From the NCBI GenBank assembly GCA_036346375.1, contig CM070500.1, forward strand, positions 80,580,437-80,644,436: a DNA stretch of 64,000 nucleotides. Direction: 5' to 3'. The notes beneath the pieces were generated by a model that had not been told where the DNA came from, did not search any database, and saw nothing but the letters and a program-made list of their open reading frames with translations. Position numbers and translations under genes: made by a program. This DNA comes from Guadua angustifolia. Taxonomy: Eukaryota; Streptophyta; Magnoliopsida; Poales; Poaceae. Below, one piece after another: positions 1 through 11,482 of the stretch (the stretch's first letter is position 1; each line of letters opens with the position of its first letter).

Positions 1-2555
1 CCTTGGCTCACTCGGTTTCGAGCGCCTTGGCCAACCGCGCGCGCTCTTGCTTGGTGGCTCTGGCCTGCTCAAGCTCGGCCGCGTGGGCAACCTCCTGTGC
101 TTTCATCGCCTGGCGCAGGTCGTCGAGCTCTTTGGCCCGTTGTTCGGCCTCTTCTTGCTCGACCTCCAAGGTCTCAATGAACCTGGAGCGCTCGACCTCC
201 CGCGCCTCCACCACGTTCAGGAGGCCCCTCAGCACGTCGGCGTGCTCATGAAGGCCTTGTAGCCCTTGGGAGACGCTGCGGATCGCCTTTGTGACATAAA
301 AGGTGGTACAGGTAAGAGAAGTAGCAAAGAGAGCTCGGGCTAACGAACTGTAGGATGCGCGAGGGGATCCTTACCTCATCAAGACGGTTCTCAATGCGCG
401 CGCGGGTGAACTCTTCGCGCTCGCCGTCCGGTGTTCCCTGGCCGGTGTCGACCTCGACCACCGCCGGGACTCTGGGGGCAGGATCCTCGGGCGCCGCGCT
501 AGTGGCGGCTTGGCATCTAGCCGCCACCCCCTGGGGGCTCGGTTCGCCTCTGGAGGCGGGCTCGGCGGCGACACGGTCCGGCCTCGTGGTGAGGGCACCG
601 TCCACCACCGGCGCTAAGGGCGCTGCGGATCCACGCGATCTCCATGGCGTGGTCGACAACAATGGCTGAGGGAGCCCGTCTTGGCGCCGCGCTAACCGTG
701 GGCGGCGAGCTGGCGCCGTGGGCTGCGGCGGGGGCACCAGGCGCTCCTCGCGCCGACCTCGGCGCCCAAGCGGCGCGATCGGCGAACTGGGACACCTCGC
801 GGAGGCGTCAAAGCGCCGGGCACCTTCTTCCGCATCGACCCTGGGCGGGTCAGCGACAGCGCCGGCGTCCGCCTCGCCGGTGTCAAAGTCCTCACTGGTC
901 GCGGGCTGGTTCAGCTCCTCGTCTGGTTCGTAGACCACTTGGTCGAAATCGTCGGCCGGGGCCCAACTCGAGGTCGAGAAGGATTCTGCGCGCATGGCAC
1001 GAGGGGCGGCGGGGCAGCTGCGAGCGATCTAATCCTCCTCCTCGGACTCGGGCTCGCTCGGACAAGACCATCGTCATCTGAGGCGGGTTTTGAGCTCGGC
1101 GCTCAAGGTCTGCGATCAAAACGGACTTAAGCCAAAAGGGCGTGAAGAGGCGGTGCAAAGTGAAAGCGAGCTTACAGGTCGTCGGCCTTCGCCTCGTTGA
1201 GGTTTGGCGAGTCTGCTGCCCAAGTCGGGCGCTTCGATTCGCGTTCCTCCGACCTAGGACCTCGAAACAGCAGCGACTCCACGTCACCCGGCGGTGGTCT
1301 GGGTCCCGGACCTTGGGACCCTGGGCGGTGAGGCCCCAAGGTCTGGCGGCCGCCGCCGCTCTCTCTTCTGCGAGGGAGAGCATGTCAGCGACAAGAAGAC
1401 ACGGCGTGAGGCTGGTGCTCGACCGTGGGAATCCTTACCGTCGCGCGATCACCCCACTCGATGTGGGGTTTCTTCACCTCCTGGCTTCCTGCTGCGACCG
1501 GGGGAGGCCTCTTCTTCCCCTTTTTGCTCTTGCCCTCGCCAGGCAGTGGGAGCATCCTCCTGGCTATCTCGAACAGCTCCTGGTGGTCCTGCAGGCGCGC
1601 AAGGCTCAAGGAGGGCTCCACAGACACTCAAATCAAGAGGCTTGGTCGGGATGGCTTACCTCGGCCTTCCGGCGAAGTACATTTTTCAGGATAGGGGCGT
1701 CGATGGCGTAGTCGTGCGCCCCTTTCCCGAACATCTCGTTCATCCTGGCGACGACCCAGGACTCCTTCGGCGCTGCAAGAAAAGCGATCATCAAAGAAGA
1801 TCGAAGGTCGAGCTCGAGCAAGGCTTCGAGATAAAGGCTTACCAAATGTGCCCTCTCGGGTCGAGTCGTCACGCCCCCTTATCTCGAAGAATGGGTGCAT
1901 CCTCCTCCGTAGGGGGGACACCCAGTTCCGCAGGAAGTCATTAGCGTCCTTTGCCGGTGAGGCAGCGTAAGCCGCAGATGTGTATGACGGCAATGGCCTC
2001 CTCGTCGGCCTCGAGGTCATCCGCCTCCGGGGTCTCCTTCTTCCCGGTGACGGGGGCTCCCTCGTACGTCAGCGCGCCGTGTTCCCCTTTTTTCAGGTAG
2101 AACCACCGCTCGATCCACGGGCCAAGGGAGTCCCGAGAGTGGATCTTGGGGAAGGCCCACGGGATCCTCGTCCGCAGCCGGAAGTAGAGGCACCCGACCA
2201 CGAGGTCCTTCCCGGAGCGGAAGAGGCTGAAGTACCGAAAGAAGAGCGAGGGGGTGGGAAGGATTCCTAGGAACCCCTCACACAGGTGGGAGAAGATGGC
2301 GAGGAGGAGAATGGAATTCGGCACCAGGTTGATGAGCTCGATCTCGTAGCTAGAGAGGATGTCCGCCACGAACTCGCTCTCCGGGGTCCGCAGGCCAAAG
2401 AGCGAGTAATGCTCGGTGCAGACGATCTCGTCGTCCCTGGGGTGCGGCTCGGTCTCGCTGCCCGACAACCGCCATGTTACCGGGTCCAACAACCCCAAGG
2501 TCTCGAGCTCCCTCATCCTCGCTGACGACAATGTGCTCCTCCCAAACTTGGCCAT
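1..2555 (-). pseudogene. Decayed antisense extra ORF of a Tat-like gypsy element (putative gypsy-type transposase domain, PF04195-like)
   Basis: Reading leftward from the ATG at 2555, about 200 residues (MAKFGRSTLSSARMRELETL...) resemble the plant 'putative gypsy type transposon' family, including LVPNSILLLAIFSHLCEGF, FFRYFSLF and IPWAFP. After about 1950 the reading continues only in pieces in different frames: NDFLRNWVSPLRRRMHPFFE near 1950-1880, a separate frame at 1872-1633, and a charged, proline/alanine-rich stretch at 995-246. A glutamate-rich coiled-coil-like stretch lies at 235-8. Some gaps may be introns; others look like frameshifts. The ORF lies opposite in strand to the LTR at 2982-3634. 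That fits the antisense additional ORFs known between pol and the 3' LTR of grass Tat-lineage elements. Function is unknown. The left end runs off the window. The domain name is recalled, not searched. Confidence 0.6.
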
Positions 2556-2963
2556 GGCGATCGTAGCGAGCTTGGTCGAGGGAGAGGGAGAGAGAAGCTT
2601 GCTCAGGAAGAAGGCTAGAAGATGAAGAGGGCAAGATCGGGAGTCTTTCAACAGTCGCTGTGGGCTCGGACTTATAAGCCGCGTCGTCGCCAATCCAGTC
2701 CGCAGCGTCTCAAAAGGCGCGCCAGCCATGATTCGACAGGCGCAATTAAGGCCTGGGCCGCGAGCTCGAGGCATCGCAGGTGTCCGCTGGCCGTTCGCAT
2801 CCGTACCAGCACCGTGAAGTTCGAAGGTCGCCAGGTGTCGAAGCCAAGGGTTCCCCTTCGTGCTCTCACCTGACCTCGGCCAAGGGTTCAAGACCTACGG
2901 AAGTTTTTTTTCGTGCATCCGCGAAGTGAGGCTCGAGGTCGTTCCGGGTGTCTCCACCGACCT

Positions 2964-2981
2964 TGAGCCTCGGGGGCTGGC
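2964..2981 (+). other. Polypurine-tract-like site of element D
   Basis: A G-rich run (GCCTCGGGGGCTGG) lies immediately before the TG that opens the LTR at 2982. Element C has a similar tract directly before its own 3' LTR. It would prime plus-strand DNA synthesis. Confidence 0.45.
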
Positions 2982-3634
2982 TGACAAGTGCTAGGAGACC
3001 CTTGGCCGGTCAGCGCACGGTCAATGGAGCTCCCTAACTCGGCTACTTCGACCACGACCTGGACCATTTTGAGCTGCGTGCCTAGAGCTCGTCTGACCAC
3101 GAGTTGGGCCCTTACGACCTTGGGCTCGGGCTGGCTCTTGCTCGGACGGCGCCCTCTGGAAAGCCGGAACATGCGTTTACTCGGCGGTTACCAAGACGTG
3201 GGATCATGGAGTGGCGGTGTCTTGTGAAGTGGTCGGGGCGATTCTTGCCGACCATCAACACGCATGAAGGCCACTACCCCGGGAATCTCTCCCATCCGTT
3301 ACGGGCAGGGAGGATATAAAGCTAAGGATAGCACAACCTAATCGGGTACAAGGCACAAGAGTTCAAGCATTAGATACCGCCATTGTTGAGCTTGAGCTGT
3401 AACACACCCTTGTACTCGAGAATAGCAAAGATCACTGCCACAAGGCAACTGGAGTAGAGCTATTACCTTCACAGGGGCTCGAACCAGTATAAACCCCCGT
3501 GTCATGCTCGTTGTCGCCTTACTCCAACCACCGGCATGTCGAATCCGTTCCTCCGTTGAGCAAAGCTCCGCTCGGGTCCCCAGTATCACTAACCCCCTCT
3601 TCATTTCTGCGGTTGGCGATCCCGATCAGCGACA
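2982..3634 (+). mobile_element. 3' LTR of Tat-like gypsy element D
   Basis: A 653 bp segment begins TGACAAGTGC and ends CAGCGACA, with a TATAAA at 3315-3320 and a downstream leader that resembles the R-U5 region of grass gypsy LTRs (an AGTATAAACCCCCGTGTC-type stretch near 3487). Immediately after it, at 3635, the sequence of element A's LTR resumes (GTTTCTTTATTGTTG, as at about 9844). The right copy of the target duplication is therefore probably GTTTC (3635-3639). The 5' end of this element, and its 5' LTR, lie left of the window, so the pair cannot be compared. Confidence 0.65.
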
Positions 3635-4048
3635 GTTTCTTTATTGTTGAACTTTGCTGAGTCTTGGACTCACGCTTGTTTGCTTCCTGTTTTAGGTACC
3701 TTGAAGTGATTAAATCGGGTTGGGAGTAATAACTGCGTGCCTGCATTGCGGTCTCCAGCAATTTACTTAACCAATTCGTCAAATCTGAATGAAATTAATG
3801 TGATTGTAAATTGTTGTTCATCGTAATGAGATTTCTTAAATTCTGTTGGGTGTGTGATTGTTTAACTAAGGACCTACTAGGATGATATCATAGCTTCTTT
3901 GCTATTCTTTTGTCTCTTGAGTGGATGTCCTCTGTTCTAGAGGTCATGCCAAAATTTTGTAAATTCGGTGGCTTAGTTTCTAAAATTTGGTCTTAATAGT
4001 TTAGAGGGTTGGTAGCATCAGTGGGCGTATGGGCTCAGAGGTGTTCTG
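3635..4048 (+). repeat. Remnant of 5' LTR of element A
   Basis: This is colinear with 9844-9998 plus 26015-26272, the matching part of A's 3' LTR. Shared landmarks are the stem-loop TGAGTCTTGGACTCA (3658-3672), TTTTAG/GTACC (3691-3700) and GATGTCCTCTGTTCTAGAG. The terminal GGGTGTTACA is degraded to GAGGTGTTCTGA. The upstream part of this LTR is separated by element D and lies outside the window. Confidence 0.75.
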
Positions 4049-4051
4049 AGT

Positions 4052-4066
4052 TGGTATCGAGCGGGC
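4052..4066 (+). other. Primer-binding site of element A, initiator-Met-tRNA type
   Basis: TTGGTATCGAGCGGG lies a few bases after the LTR end. It matches the common plant PBS TGGTATCAGAGC except for one missing A. The lost base is a sign of age. Confidence 0.6.
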
Positions 4067-7000
4067 TTGTGTGCGTGGTGCTTGAATGTAGTGAGTAATT
4101 CTAAAATGAATTAAAATTTTTGCTATGTGAAGGTAGAAACCTAGTTTAGGTTGAACCTTTAAAATGTGGCCCTAGGGCAATAACCTTAAAGCTTGAGGTA
4201 GAATGGTTAATTAATTTAAAACTTGACACACTCTGATGTATAGTAGGAAATGGATGGGCTATCGTTGCATTGTGCTTCAATGCTTATTGTGTTATTGATG
4301 CTATGTTGATGTTTGTGGTTATGTTATTTGTTAGTTTTGATAAGGCTATGATAGTAGTTACTGCCATGCTTTCGAAGTGGTAAAGGGCTTAGTGGGGTCC
4401 GGTGGGACTCTTTGTGCCGGAGGTTTGTCGGCCCTGCTGTGTAGCCGTGTTGGTCGGTGTGGCAGTTGAAAGCCAGCACCGAAGGATTCATAACCCCGGG
4501 TGAGGATAGCCCTAATTCCTTTGCAGTAAATCGAAGGGTATTCGATCTCTTGTTTTTCGTGGTTGAGAAACTTTGTTTTGGTGACTCTCTTTTGTCGTGG
4601 GAGCTTTATGATTTATCTGTGTTTCGGAGTTTGTGGTCATGACAAGGGTTGAATCTTGTTTTGTGCGGTAAAGTGAAGAGTATCGTTTTGCACCTCTTTG
4701 GTTGCTTTGTGTAGAAAGTTATGGATTCCTTCTTGTGTTGGTTGTTCTCCCAGTTTAAAAAGGAGTTGTTGTAGTTCTACTGTAGATGGGAGAATTGATG
4801 GAGTAAGTGTCCGGGCTTTGACTCATTTGGTCTTTTTGGGTTTAAGTCAAAGAACAGGGGCCTCGTTGGTTGATGGCGGGGAAAGGCATGGAATTTCCGT
4901 GCTGTCGTTCTCCAAGTTGAAGTTTTGGGATTTGGGCTTTAAAGGGAAAAGCGTTATTCGATCGATTCGGTTTTCCTTTCCGTGAATTGATTTGTGTAAC
5001 TCCTTTCCTTCGTGGGATTTTGGGGTTTGATGATTGGTTTGGGGACCTGTTGAATGGCAAGGCTTGAGCCCTATCATTTTCTAAGTCTTTTTGAGAGTCG
5101 AGCTTCTTTGGAAGTTTTGGTTGGTTTTTACGGAAAGGAAAATAGGGCCGGTTAGAGTAAGTTGTAGGTGATTGAAAATCTTCCGTAGAGGGTTAGTAGA
5201 ATGTTTATGTTGTTGGGATAAGGTGGTGGACCCTAATTGGATAGATGGCAAGAATTATTTTGTGGGTCATGGTGATCCACGGTTATAAGTGGAGATCTAG
5301 AAATGGTGTTTTAAATGAGTTATATATGGTATGTCAAAAAGTAATAACAAGTGGTTGAGGAACTTGTTAAGTGAGTTAATGGGGAGAAATTGTTAATGTT
5401 GGTGATAACATTTCGAGCGGATGTAATTAGTCGAAAGGATAAATTCGGAGAAAGTAATCCAAGGAAGAGTGGTTATAAAATTTTTGCTAAGTTTGTTGGG
5501 TCTTCCCAAAGGTGCTAAGTGGGATTATTGAAATTTTTATTGTTAAAGGTGCAAGAATTTTAGAGATAATGGGATGTAAGATGAACTTAGATTTAATTAC
5601 CCTTGGAATTGGGTTGTCGGTGTAATCATTTGGGAGGTTGCTTTTTTTTAAGGCATTTTGTTTGGTGTGTAATTGAAATTGCCATATGAGTTGTATTTTG
5701 CCAAGTGGTGGAGATTATGGATGAAAAATTATGAGGAAGGAAGAATGCATACTTATGGAATAATGTGATGATAGTTTTTGGACTTGCCATTTAAAGAAAA
5801 TAAATAGATGTAATGGAAAATGTTGGATTTTAGGTTCGTTTTGCTATTCCTGAAATGTTGGTTTTGGGATTAGTGTGTTGTGTTGCTTTTAATCGAGTGA
5901 TTTGTTGTTGTGAAGCTTTCCACCTTAGGGTTCAAGGTGAGGAAGTGGTTTATGCTGTCAAGAGAATGGAGTTCTCTTTGATTTTGTGGCTGTTTTTGAA
6001 GAAAATTTGTGTGAAGTTCCTCTTCTCATTTGAGTCATCTCTTGTTGTGCATTTTATTGCATTGATTTCAATTGGGGAAAGTGGTTAGCTTTGTAAGAGA
6101 ATCGAAATTCTCTTTGCTTTCTAGTGTGAGAAAAGAAAATGTTAGTTGTGGTTCTTTGCATGAGTCTAATTTGAGAGTATGCTCCTTGATTTCGTTCTTC
6201 AGACAAGATCATCATAGGAGGAGAATCATGTGTGCATGGGATTTGATGAAGTCCTACTTGGGGTCAAGTGGTAATGGTATATGGGTTTAATGTGGAGGGT
6301 AATGAGAAGTGTTCCTTGTCGTGGTTCTGATCTTTGTGGGAGGATCATTTTGATCGCGTTGTCCCTAAGTTGTGTGGGACTTTGTCGTTGGTGGACTGGG
6401 TGGAATTAGTTGCTAAATGCTTTATTTCCGTAAGTTTGTCGGAACCCTTGGTTTTATGGGTTAGACTCAATGTGGGTCAGTCGGAAACAGATGGTTCGGT
6501 TGCAAACCTTTTCGTTGAGTGATTGTCTCGTTGTATGAGACAAGTTTGAAAGAAGGTCAAGTTCGATGTTGTGTTATGAGGGAAATTGATTGTTGCCCTG
6601 TGCGGCTAATCAATTCAATAGTAAAGAATGATTTTTGATCCTGTTGAAAAGATAAAAGTCGTGTTTTGATTCCTAGAGGATCCCGACGTTAATTGATTAG
6701 AAATAGTGGTATATTCAGATTCGGTTAGAAGTTGCTAACGGTTATGTGGCTATAAAGGTTAACTATTGAGGAGAAAGGTGAATCAGGGTTTCCTTTGTTC
6801 TTAGGGGATTTGGGTTTAGAATCCCATCTGTTCAATCGAATAGAGTTCAGTGATGTGCTTAATAGAGTGTTGTGGCTTGTGTTAATCGTATTATCATGAG
6901 TCGTTGGTTGATGGTATGATTTGGGAATTTCGGCTGTCTGCTCGGGTCTAAAAGCGTCTGCGCGTGGGAGATGTGAATTCTCAAGTGGAAAGGAGGTGAC

Positions 7001-7128
7001 TCGAGTTTTGGAGTTCCGTGCGTGGGAAGTTCGCAACTTTGTTCTTTTTGGGTGTTTTCGCTTTATCAGTCAGTTCCCGTTGTTCTTGTTGGTGTTCTTG
7101 TGGTGTTGAATTGAAATTGAATTACATT
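4067..7128 (+). other. Non-coding internal region of element A
   Basis: About 3.1 kb with no long reading frame on either strand. It is colinear with the interior of element B (18189-22667, leaving out the insertion there). Shared blocks include the stretch around GACCCTAATTGGATAGATGG (about 5230 and 20827) and the GTTGTGTGGGACTTTGTCGT block (about 6370 and 21980). A shared interior without gag-pol shows that A and B belong to one non-autonomous family that would need enzymes supplied from elsewhere. Confidence 0.65.
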
Positions 7129-7140
7129 AAAGGGGAAGAG

Positions 7141-9998
7141 TGTATCTGAAGATCTCTTTTGCGAGGATTTTCAGGTAAAATTTCTCCTTCTTGATTCAAG
7201 GATTCAGTCGTCGCGCGGTTATTAATTCGATTAAAGGTTTTGGGTTTTTCCGTGAATTATTTATTGGAATGGGTGTTTTTCTCCGTGCCGTTTAGTTTTG
7301 CGGCAAGTTGTCTATTCTGACAATTGTCATTTCGCACCAAGAATTTAATTATTTGGTTCGCGCTAATAGTTAAAAGATGGATTTAGGTTTTTAGGAGGGG
7401 TTTTTGGGAATTTCTCCCCTCCCTCACCTAATCTCTCTCTCTTCAAATATGTGGCTGAAAACAATTTGGAGGCAGTCTTCTTTTCAAGCCTTGGTAAACT
7501 CATCCTTCTCCTCCTCCTCTCCTTTCTTGTTGCAAGCATCACAGCCTACTGCCTCCCTCTCCTGGCCTTCCTCCTGCCTCCCCTCCTGGCGCCTTCTTCT
7601 CTGCGCCTCCTCTCCAATCAGCGACAAGCGGCGGCCATGGCTGCGCCTCCTTGAGAGTCCCAGTAGTCGCCCGCTCGGCCAGCCGCCGCCCAGCTCGGCT
7701 GGACTCGTGACTCCTCCTCCCGAGTCAAGGCGGCCTCTCCCCACCTCCCTCCTTCCTCCTTGGGCTTTCCTTGAGGTAAAAACCCTAGGTCTTTGGGGAT
7801 TTTATTTGTTTGCATGTAGGGTGTTTGGGTGAATGCCTAGCTAGAATTCAAGTTTGTGAGATGCAATGGTTAAGGATTTGAGAGTTTAGTATTGGTTTAA
7901 AGCAATCTCGGTTTCGGGCAGATTCGTGTGCTCGGTTGTAGCGCGAAATTGAAAATTCTGCAAGCATTTCCTGGAGGTCTGGCTATTGAGAAAGTTATAG
8001 ATAATTGAATTACCTTCAATATAGACCAAAATCACTAAATTTTGTTCAACCGTTTGAAAGTTATGACCGTTTTACCGATTGCTATCTAGAACAAGTTAAA
8101 TTATGTTCGGTTGCTGTTCGTCGCAAATTTGGGAATAATCGGTGCTTTTCCCGATCAGTTGGCTATAGAAAAAGTTGTAGATAATCGAATTACCTTTCAA
8201 TGAAGTCTAAAATCGCAAAGTTTCATTCAGCCATTTCAAAGTTATGACCGTTTTACCAAGTGCTGTCCCGGGTTGGCAGATTTCTGTTTTCGGGTTTTAG
8301 GAGTGGGTTGCGAAGCCAACTTAGTTATGAGTCTTGTGTTGAATTTTGGGCGTGTTTTTGAGTGGGTATATCCATGTGCAGGTGGTGTGACCCCGGGTGT
8401 GGCAACCTCGTCTCGCCACACCGTCTCGAGAAGTTGAAGGCAAGTGCATCAATTGATTGAACTTTGTGAATTGTAGATTGAATGTCTTGGCTGATTTGAT
8501 ATGTGAACCGATAATGCTTGTTGTGGTTATACTGACAACACAAGTATGGGTAGGCTATGTGAGTACCCATGAATGACATTAAAGGATGAAACCTGCTTGT
8601 GCATTCTTGTTTGTTTGCTATGTATGCTACATTGAAGAATTATGTGCCTTGACTTTGTGACTTCTTGTGATAACTTATGTTCCATGTTGGTGCTCACTAG
8701 TAGGATTAGGGTATTATTGATATCAAAGACATGAGTTTTGAGTCAAGAATAATGGTTCAATTCGTATTCATGATAAAAGATTATGGTTTTTGTATGAAGT
8801 ATTGATGATAAATGAATGTGAGGACGGAGTATGGAATTTGATTGCGAAAATGGTTTGATTTATGATCAAGATAGATGGAATTAGTAATTACTCGAGTATT
8901 GGTAATGTGAGTATGAACATGAATGTTGAGGATGTGATTATGAGTGTTGAGAATGTGAATGGTAATTTATGGATGTGAGAAGTGGCTGATGTTTATGTAT
9001 TTGACTATGGCTATGCAAATGTGAGAAATGAATGTAGTTTGCAAATTTGTTTATGTCTATCGCATTTGTGCATTCATGATGGAAGAGGCGACCCATTCTG
9101 ATGTGGGCCTCTGTGCTCACATGTAGTGAGCACGAAAGTCCTACCTCGTAGTCCCGTATACGTGGTTGTATGGGAGCGAGTCAATAAGAGTAGGCACCCT
9201 CCACCACGGGGTGGAAGGGGAATGAGAGGGTACACACTGACGGGTGTGCACTCGGCAATACCGGTATGTGCTAAAAGAGGAGATGAGACATGCATGATGC
9301 ATCATATGCATGGAAATTGTGAAATCTGCATTGCATTGACAATGATGAATCATGTTTAATGAGTTGATTGTGATGTATGGATGTGAGATTCTTCTTTTGT
9401 ATGGCATATTTGCATCTGCATTGCATTGACAATGATGAATCATGTTTAATGAGTTGATTGTGATGTATGGATATGTGATTCTTCTTTTGGTATGGCATAT
9501 TTGCATCTGCATTGCATTGACAATGATGAATCATGTTTAATGAGTTGATTGTGATGTATGGATATGAGATTCTTCTTTTGTATGTTTTGTGCACTTGAGC
9601 ATGAAGGCAGCGAATGGAAACTATTAATGGTTAATCGTGGAGCTAATGGCATTTATAGATTGAGGATTGAGTCGTGGACTCATCCAAAAGTGGCTATCGA
9701 GGTATGAGTAAAGTTTAAATAATTCTTGAGATGGTTGTGGTATTTGGAATCAGTTTTCGGTTCATTTATTTACCAAGTTCAGTCAAGTATTTGAATATGT
9801 TACTTTTCAAAGCATTGGTATTTCGTTTGATTCGGTTGCGTTTCTTTTTTGTTGCACTTTGCTGAGTCTTGGACTCACGCTTGTTTGCTTCCTATTTTAG
9901 GTACCTTGAAGCTGATTCGTCGGGTTGGGAGTAGAAACATGTGCACGACTGTGGTCTCCAGCAATTTACTTAACCAATTCGTCAAATCTGAATGTAAT
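7141..9998 (+). repeat. 3' LTR of element A, first part
   Basis: It opens with TGTATCTGAAG after the purine tract TTAAAGGGGAAGAG and continues to the insertion point of element B. The LTR resumes at 26015 (26015-26019 is B's duplicated target) and ends at 26272, giving about 3.1 kb in all. It contains a pyrimidine- and GC-rich leader (7410-7780), a GC-type splice-donor-like AAGGCAAGT (8437-8445), three 90-91 bp repeats (about 9320-9590) and the acceptor-like TATTTTAG/GTACC at 9894-9905. Confidence 0.7.
9320..9590 (+). repeat. Three-copy 90-91 bp tandem repeat inside LTR A
   Basis: The block TCATGTTTAATGAGTTGATT recurs at 9350, 9440 and 9531. Each unit contains GCATTGCATTGACAATGATG upstream and GATTCTTCTTTTG downstream. 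A matching three-copy array is present in B's 3' LTR at about 25075-25335. Repetitive reading frames on the opposite strand here only reflect the repeat. Confidence 0.85.
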
Positions 9999-10534
9999 TG
10001 TAATACCGCAAAAAAATGTGTGGCTGAAATCTCTCTCTCTCTTCAAATGTGTGGCTAAAATTTCTTGGTGGAGTCTAATTTTTTCCCCCAGCCATTTTTT
10101 CCCCAGCGAACTCCCCTGGCGCCTTGCTCTCTGGCGATTTCTCCCTGGCTGCTGGCCTCCTGCGCCACAGCGATTCCTCCTGGCCGCGCCACTTCTTCTG
10201 CACTCCTGCGGCGCCCTCCAGCTGACAAGGCAGCGAAGAAGGAGGCGACCACGAACAGCTTGAAGCGGCGGTGGTCGGTGCTCCCTCTCCCTGGCCGTGG
10301 CCCCTCCAGGCGCCCTGCTCTGGCCAGCCTTCCGCCAGCTCCGGCGACCCCCCTCTTCTCCGGCCAGCATCCCCCCATCTCCCTTCTTCCTCCCTGGTGA
10401 TGCTTGGAGGTATTTTAGCTTGGCTTGGTTTTGTGTGTGCATGGTGTTTGTGTTAATGCCTAGCTAGGGTTTGGGGTGTGGTTGAGTGGCTGGGTTAGGG
10501 TTCTTGCCAAGGAGTCTTATTGGTTGATTAGTTG
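9999..10534 (+). repeat. 5' LTR of element B, first part
   Basis: It is near-identical to 22668-23191, the start of B's 3' LTR. Shared features are TGTAATACCGCAAAA, a CTCTCTCT tract, the CCCCCAGCC region, and a GC-rich leader ending with ATGCTTGGAGGTATTTTAGC. It is interrupted at 10535 by element C and resumes at 17081. Confidence 0.85.
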
Positions 10535-11462
10535 TGACGAATACTTATACCAGAGGTACCCCACAGCGAGGTCTCGATCGGGTCATGAGGGACCCTTCGC
10601 CTGCGCCATGATCTGCGAGGCCGCCCGACCAGGACATCATGGTAAGACTCTTTGTGGCCCTAGCCGGACTTGGTCGGGACTTAGGAGACTCCGGCCGGGC
10701 GCATGAAGCAGGAGTGTAAGCACCCTTCGACCCGGTCGTTGGTGAACCCGGTGAAGCCCGTCTCGGCGACTAGGGCGCATCATCTATCAACCGAGTTGAG
10801 CGATCCCGTTTGAGCAGGATGGCCGGCGAGGATAGGCGTCCCTTTCCAAGGCAACGCCAGAGGCGCCGCCCACGCTACGCCTACTTCTGACAACCGCACA
10901 GAGGACATGAACGTGCCTTCCCGACGAAGTATCGCCAGCTAACCCTACCGATAGGGCATAGCTGGCTGGACCCGTCCACCCATCATGACCAATGTGGGCA
11001 CCTGTCATCCCCGAAGACTTCAAACCCGATCGCCAAGGGTAATGTGTCTTAGTCGCTCCTCTCTCCCAAACCTCATGTAACCTGCCCTCTTCGCCTATAT
11101 AAAGAGAGGCGAGACCTTGAGGGAGGGGGGCTCTCACTTTTCACGAACCAAAAGCTACTTCCGTCTACCTAGCGTCCTGCTCGCTCTCCTGATTCGAGCG
11201 GTCGGTCGAAGCTCCCAAGCTCACCCGCGCAGACGAGCGCTGAGGGCCTGTCCTTAGTCCTCACATGTAATCTGCCATTCCCCGATCAACGAGATCCTCC
11301 GCCACAAACTGGAAGTAGGGACGTTCAGCCCGAACCAGTATACATCTGAGACTCCTCTGCCCGATAGAGTGCGTTCGAGACTCCATGAGTCAACCACCAA
11401 GGAGAGGGGGCGCGCGGCCCCTTAACCTACAAATACGTCTGCTGGTTTACGAAACGCCGACA
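10535..11462 (+). repeat. 5' LTR of element C
   Basis: 928 bp, from TGACGAATAC to AACGCCGACA, with a TATATAAA promoter box at 11096-11103. The last 550 bp or so is almost identical to the 3' LTR. The first 350 bp differs by many small indels and substitutions. Confidence 0.9.
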
Positions 11463-11464
11463 GT

Positions 11465-11482
11465 TGGCGCGCCAGGTAGGGG
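11465..11482 (+). other. Primer-binding site of element C
   Basis: TGGCGCGCCAGGTAGGGG begins two bases after the LTR's terminal CA. It is a form often seen in grass gypsy elements. I do not assign the tRNA. Confidence 0.6.

Noticed and set aside
9141..9594. Overlapping minus-strand ORFs with repeated ITINSLNMIHHCQCNAD-type units
   Set aside because: They are the reverse reading of the 90 bp LTR repeats. The same pattern appears in B at 25.0-25.4 kb.
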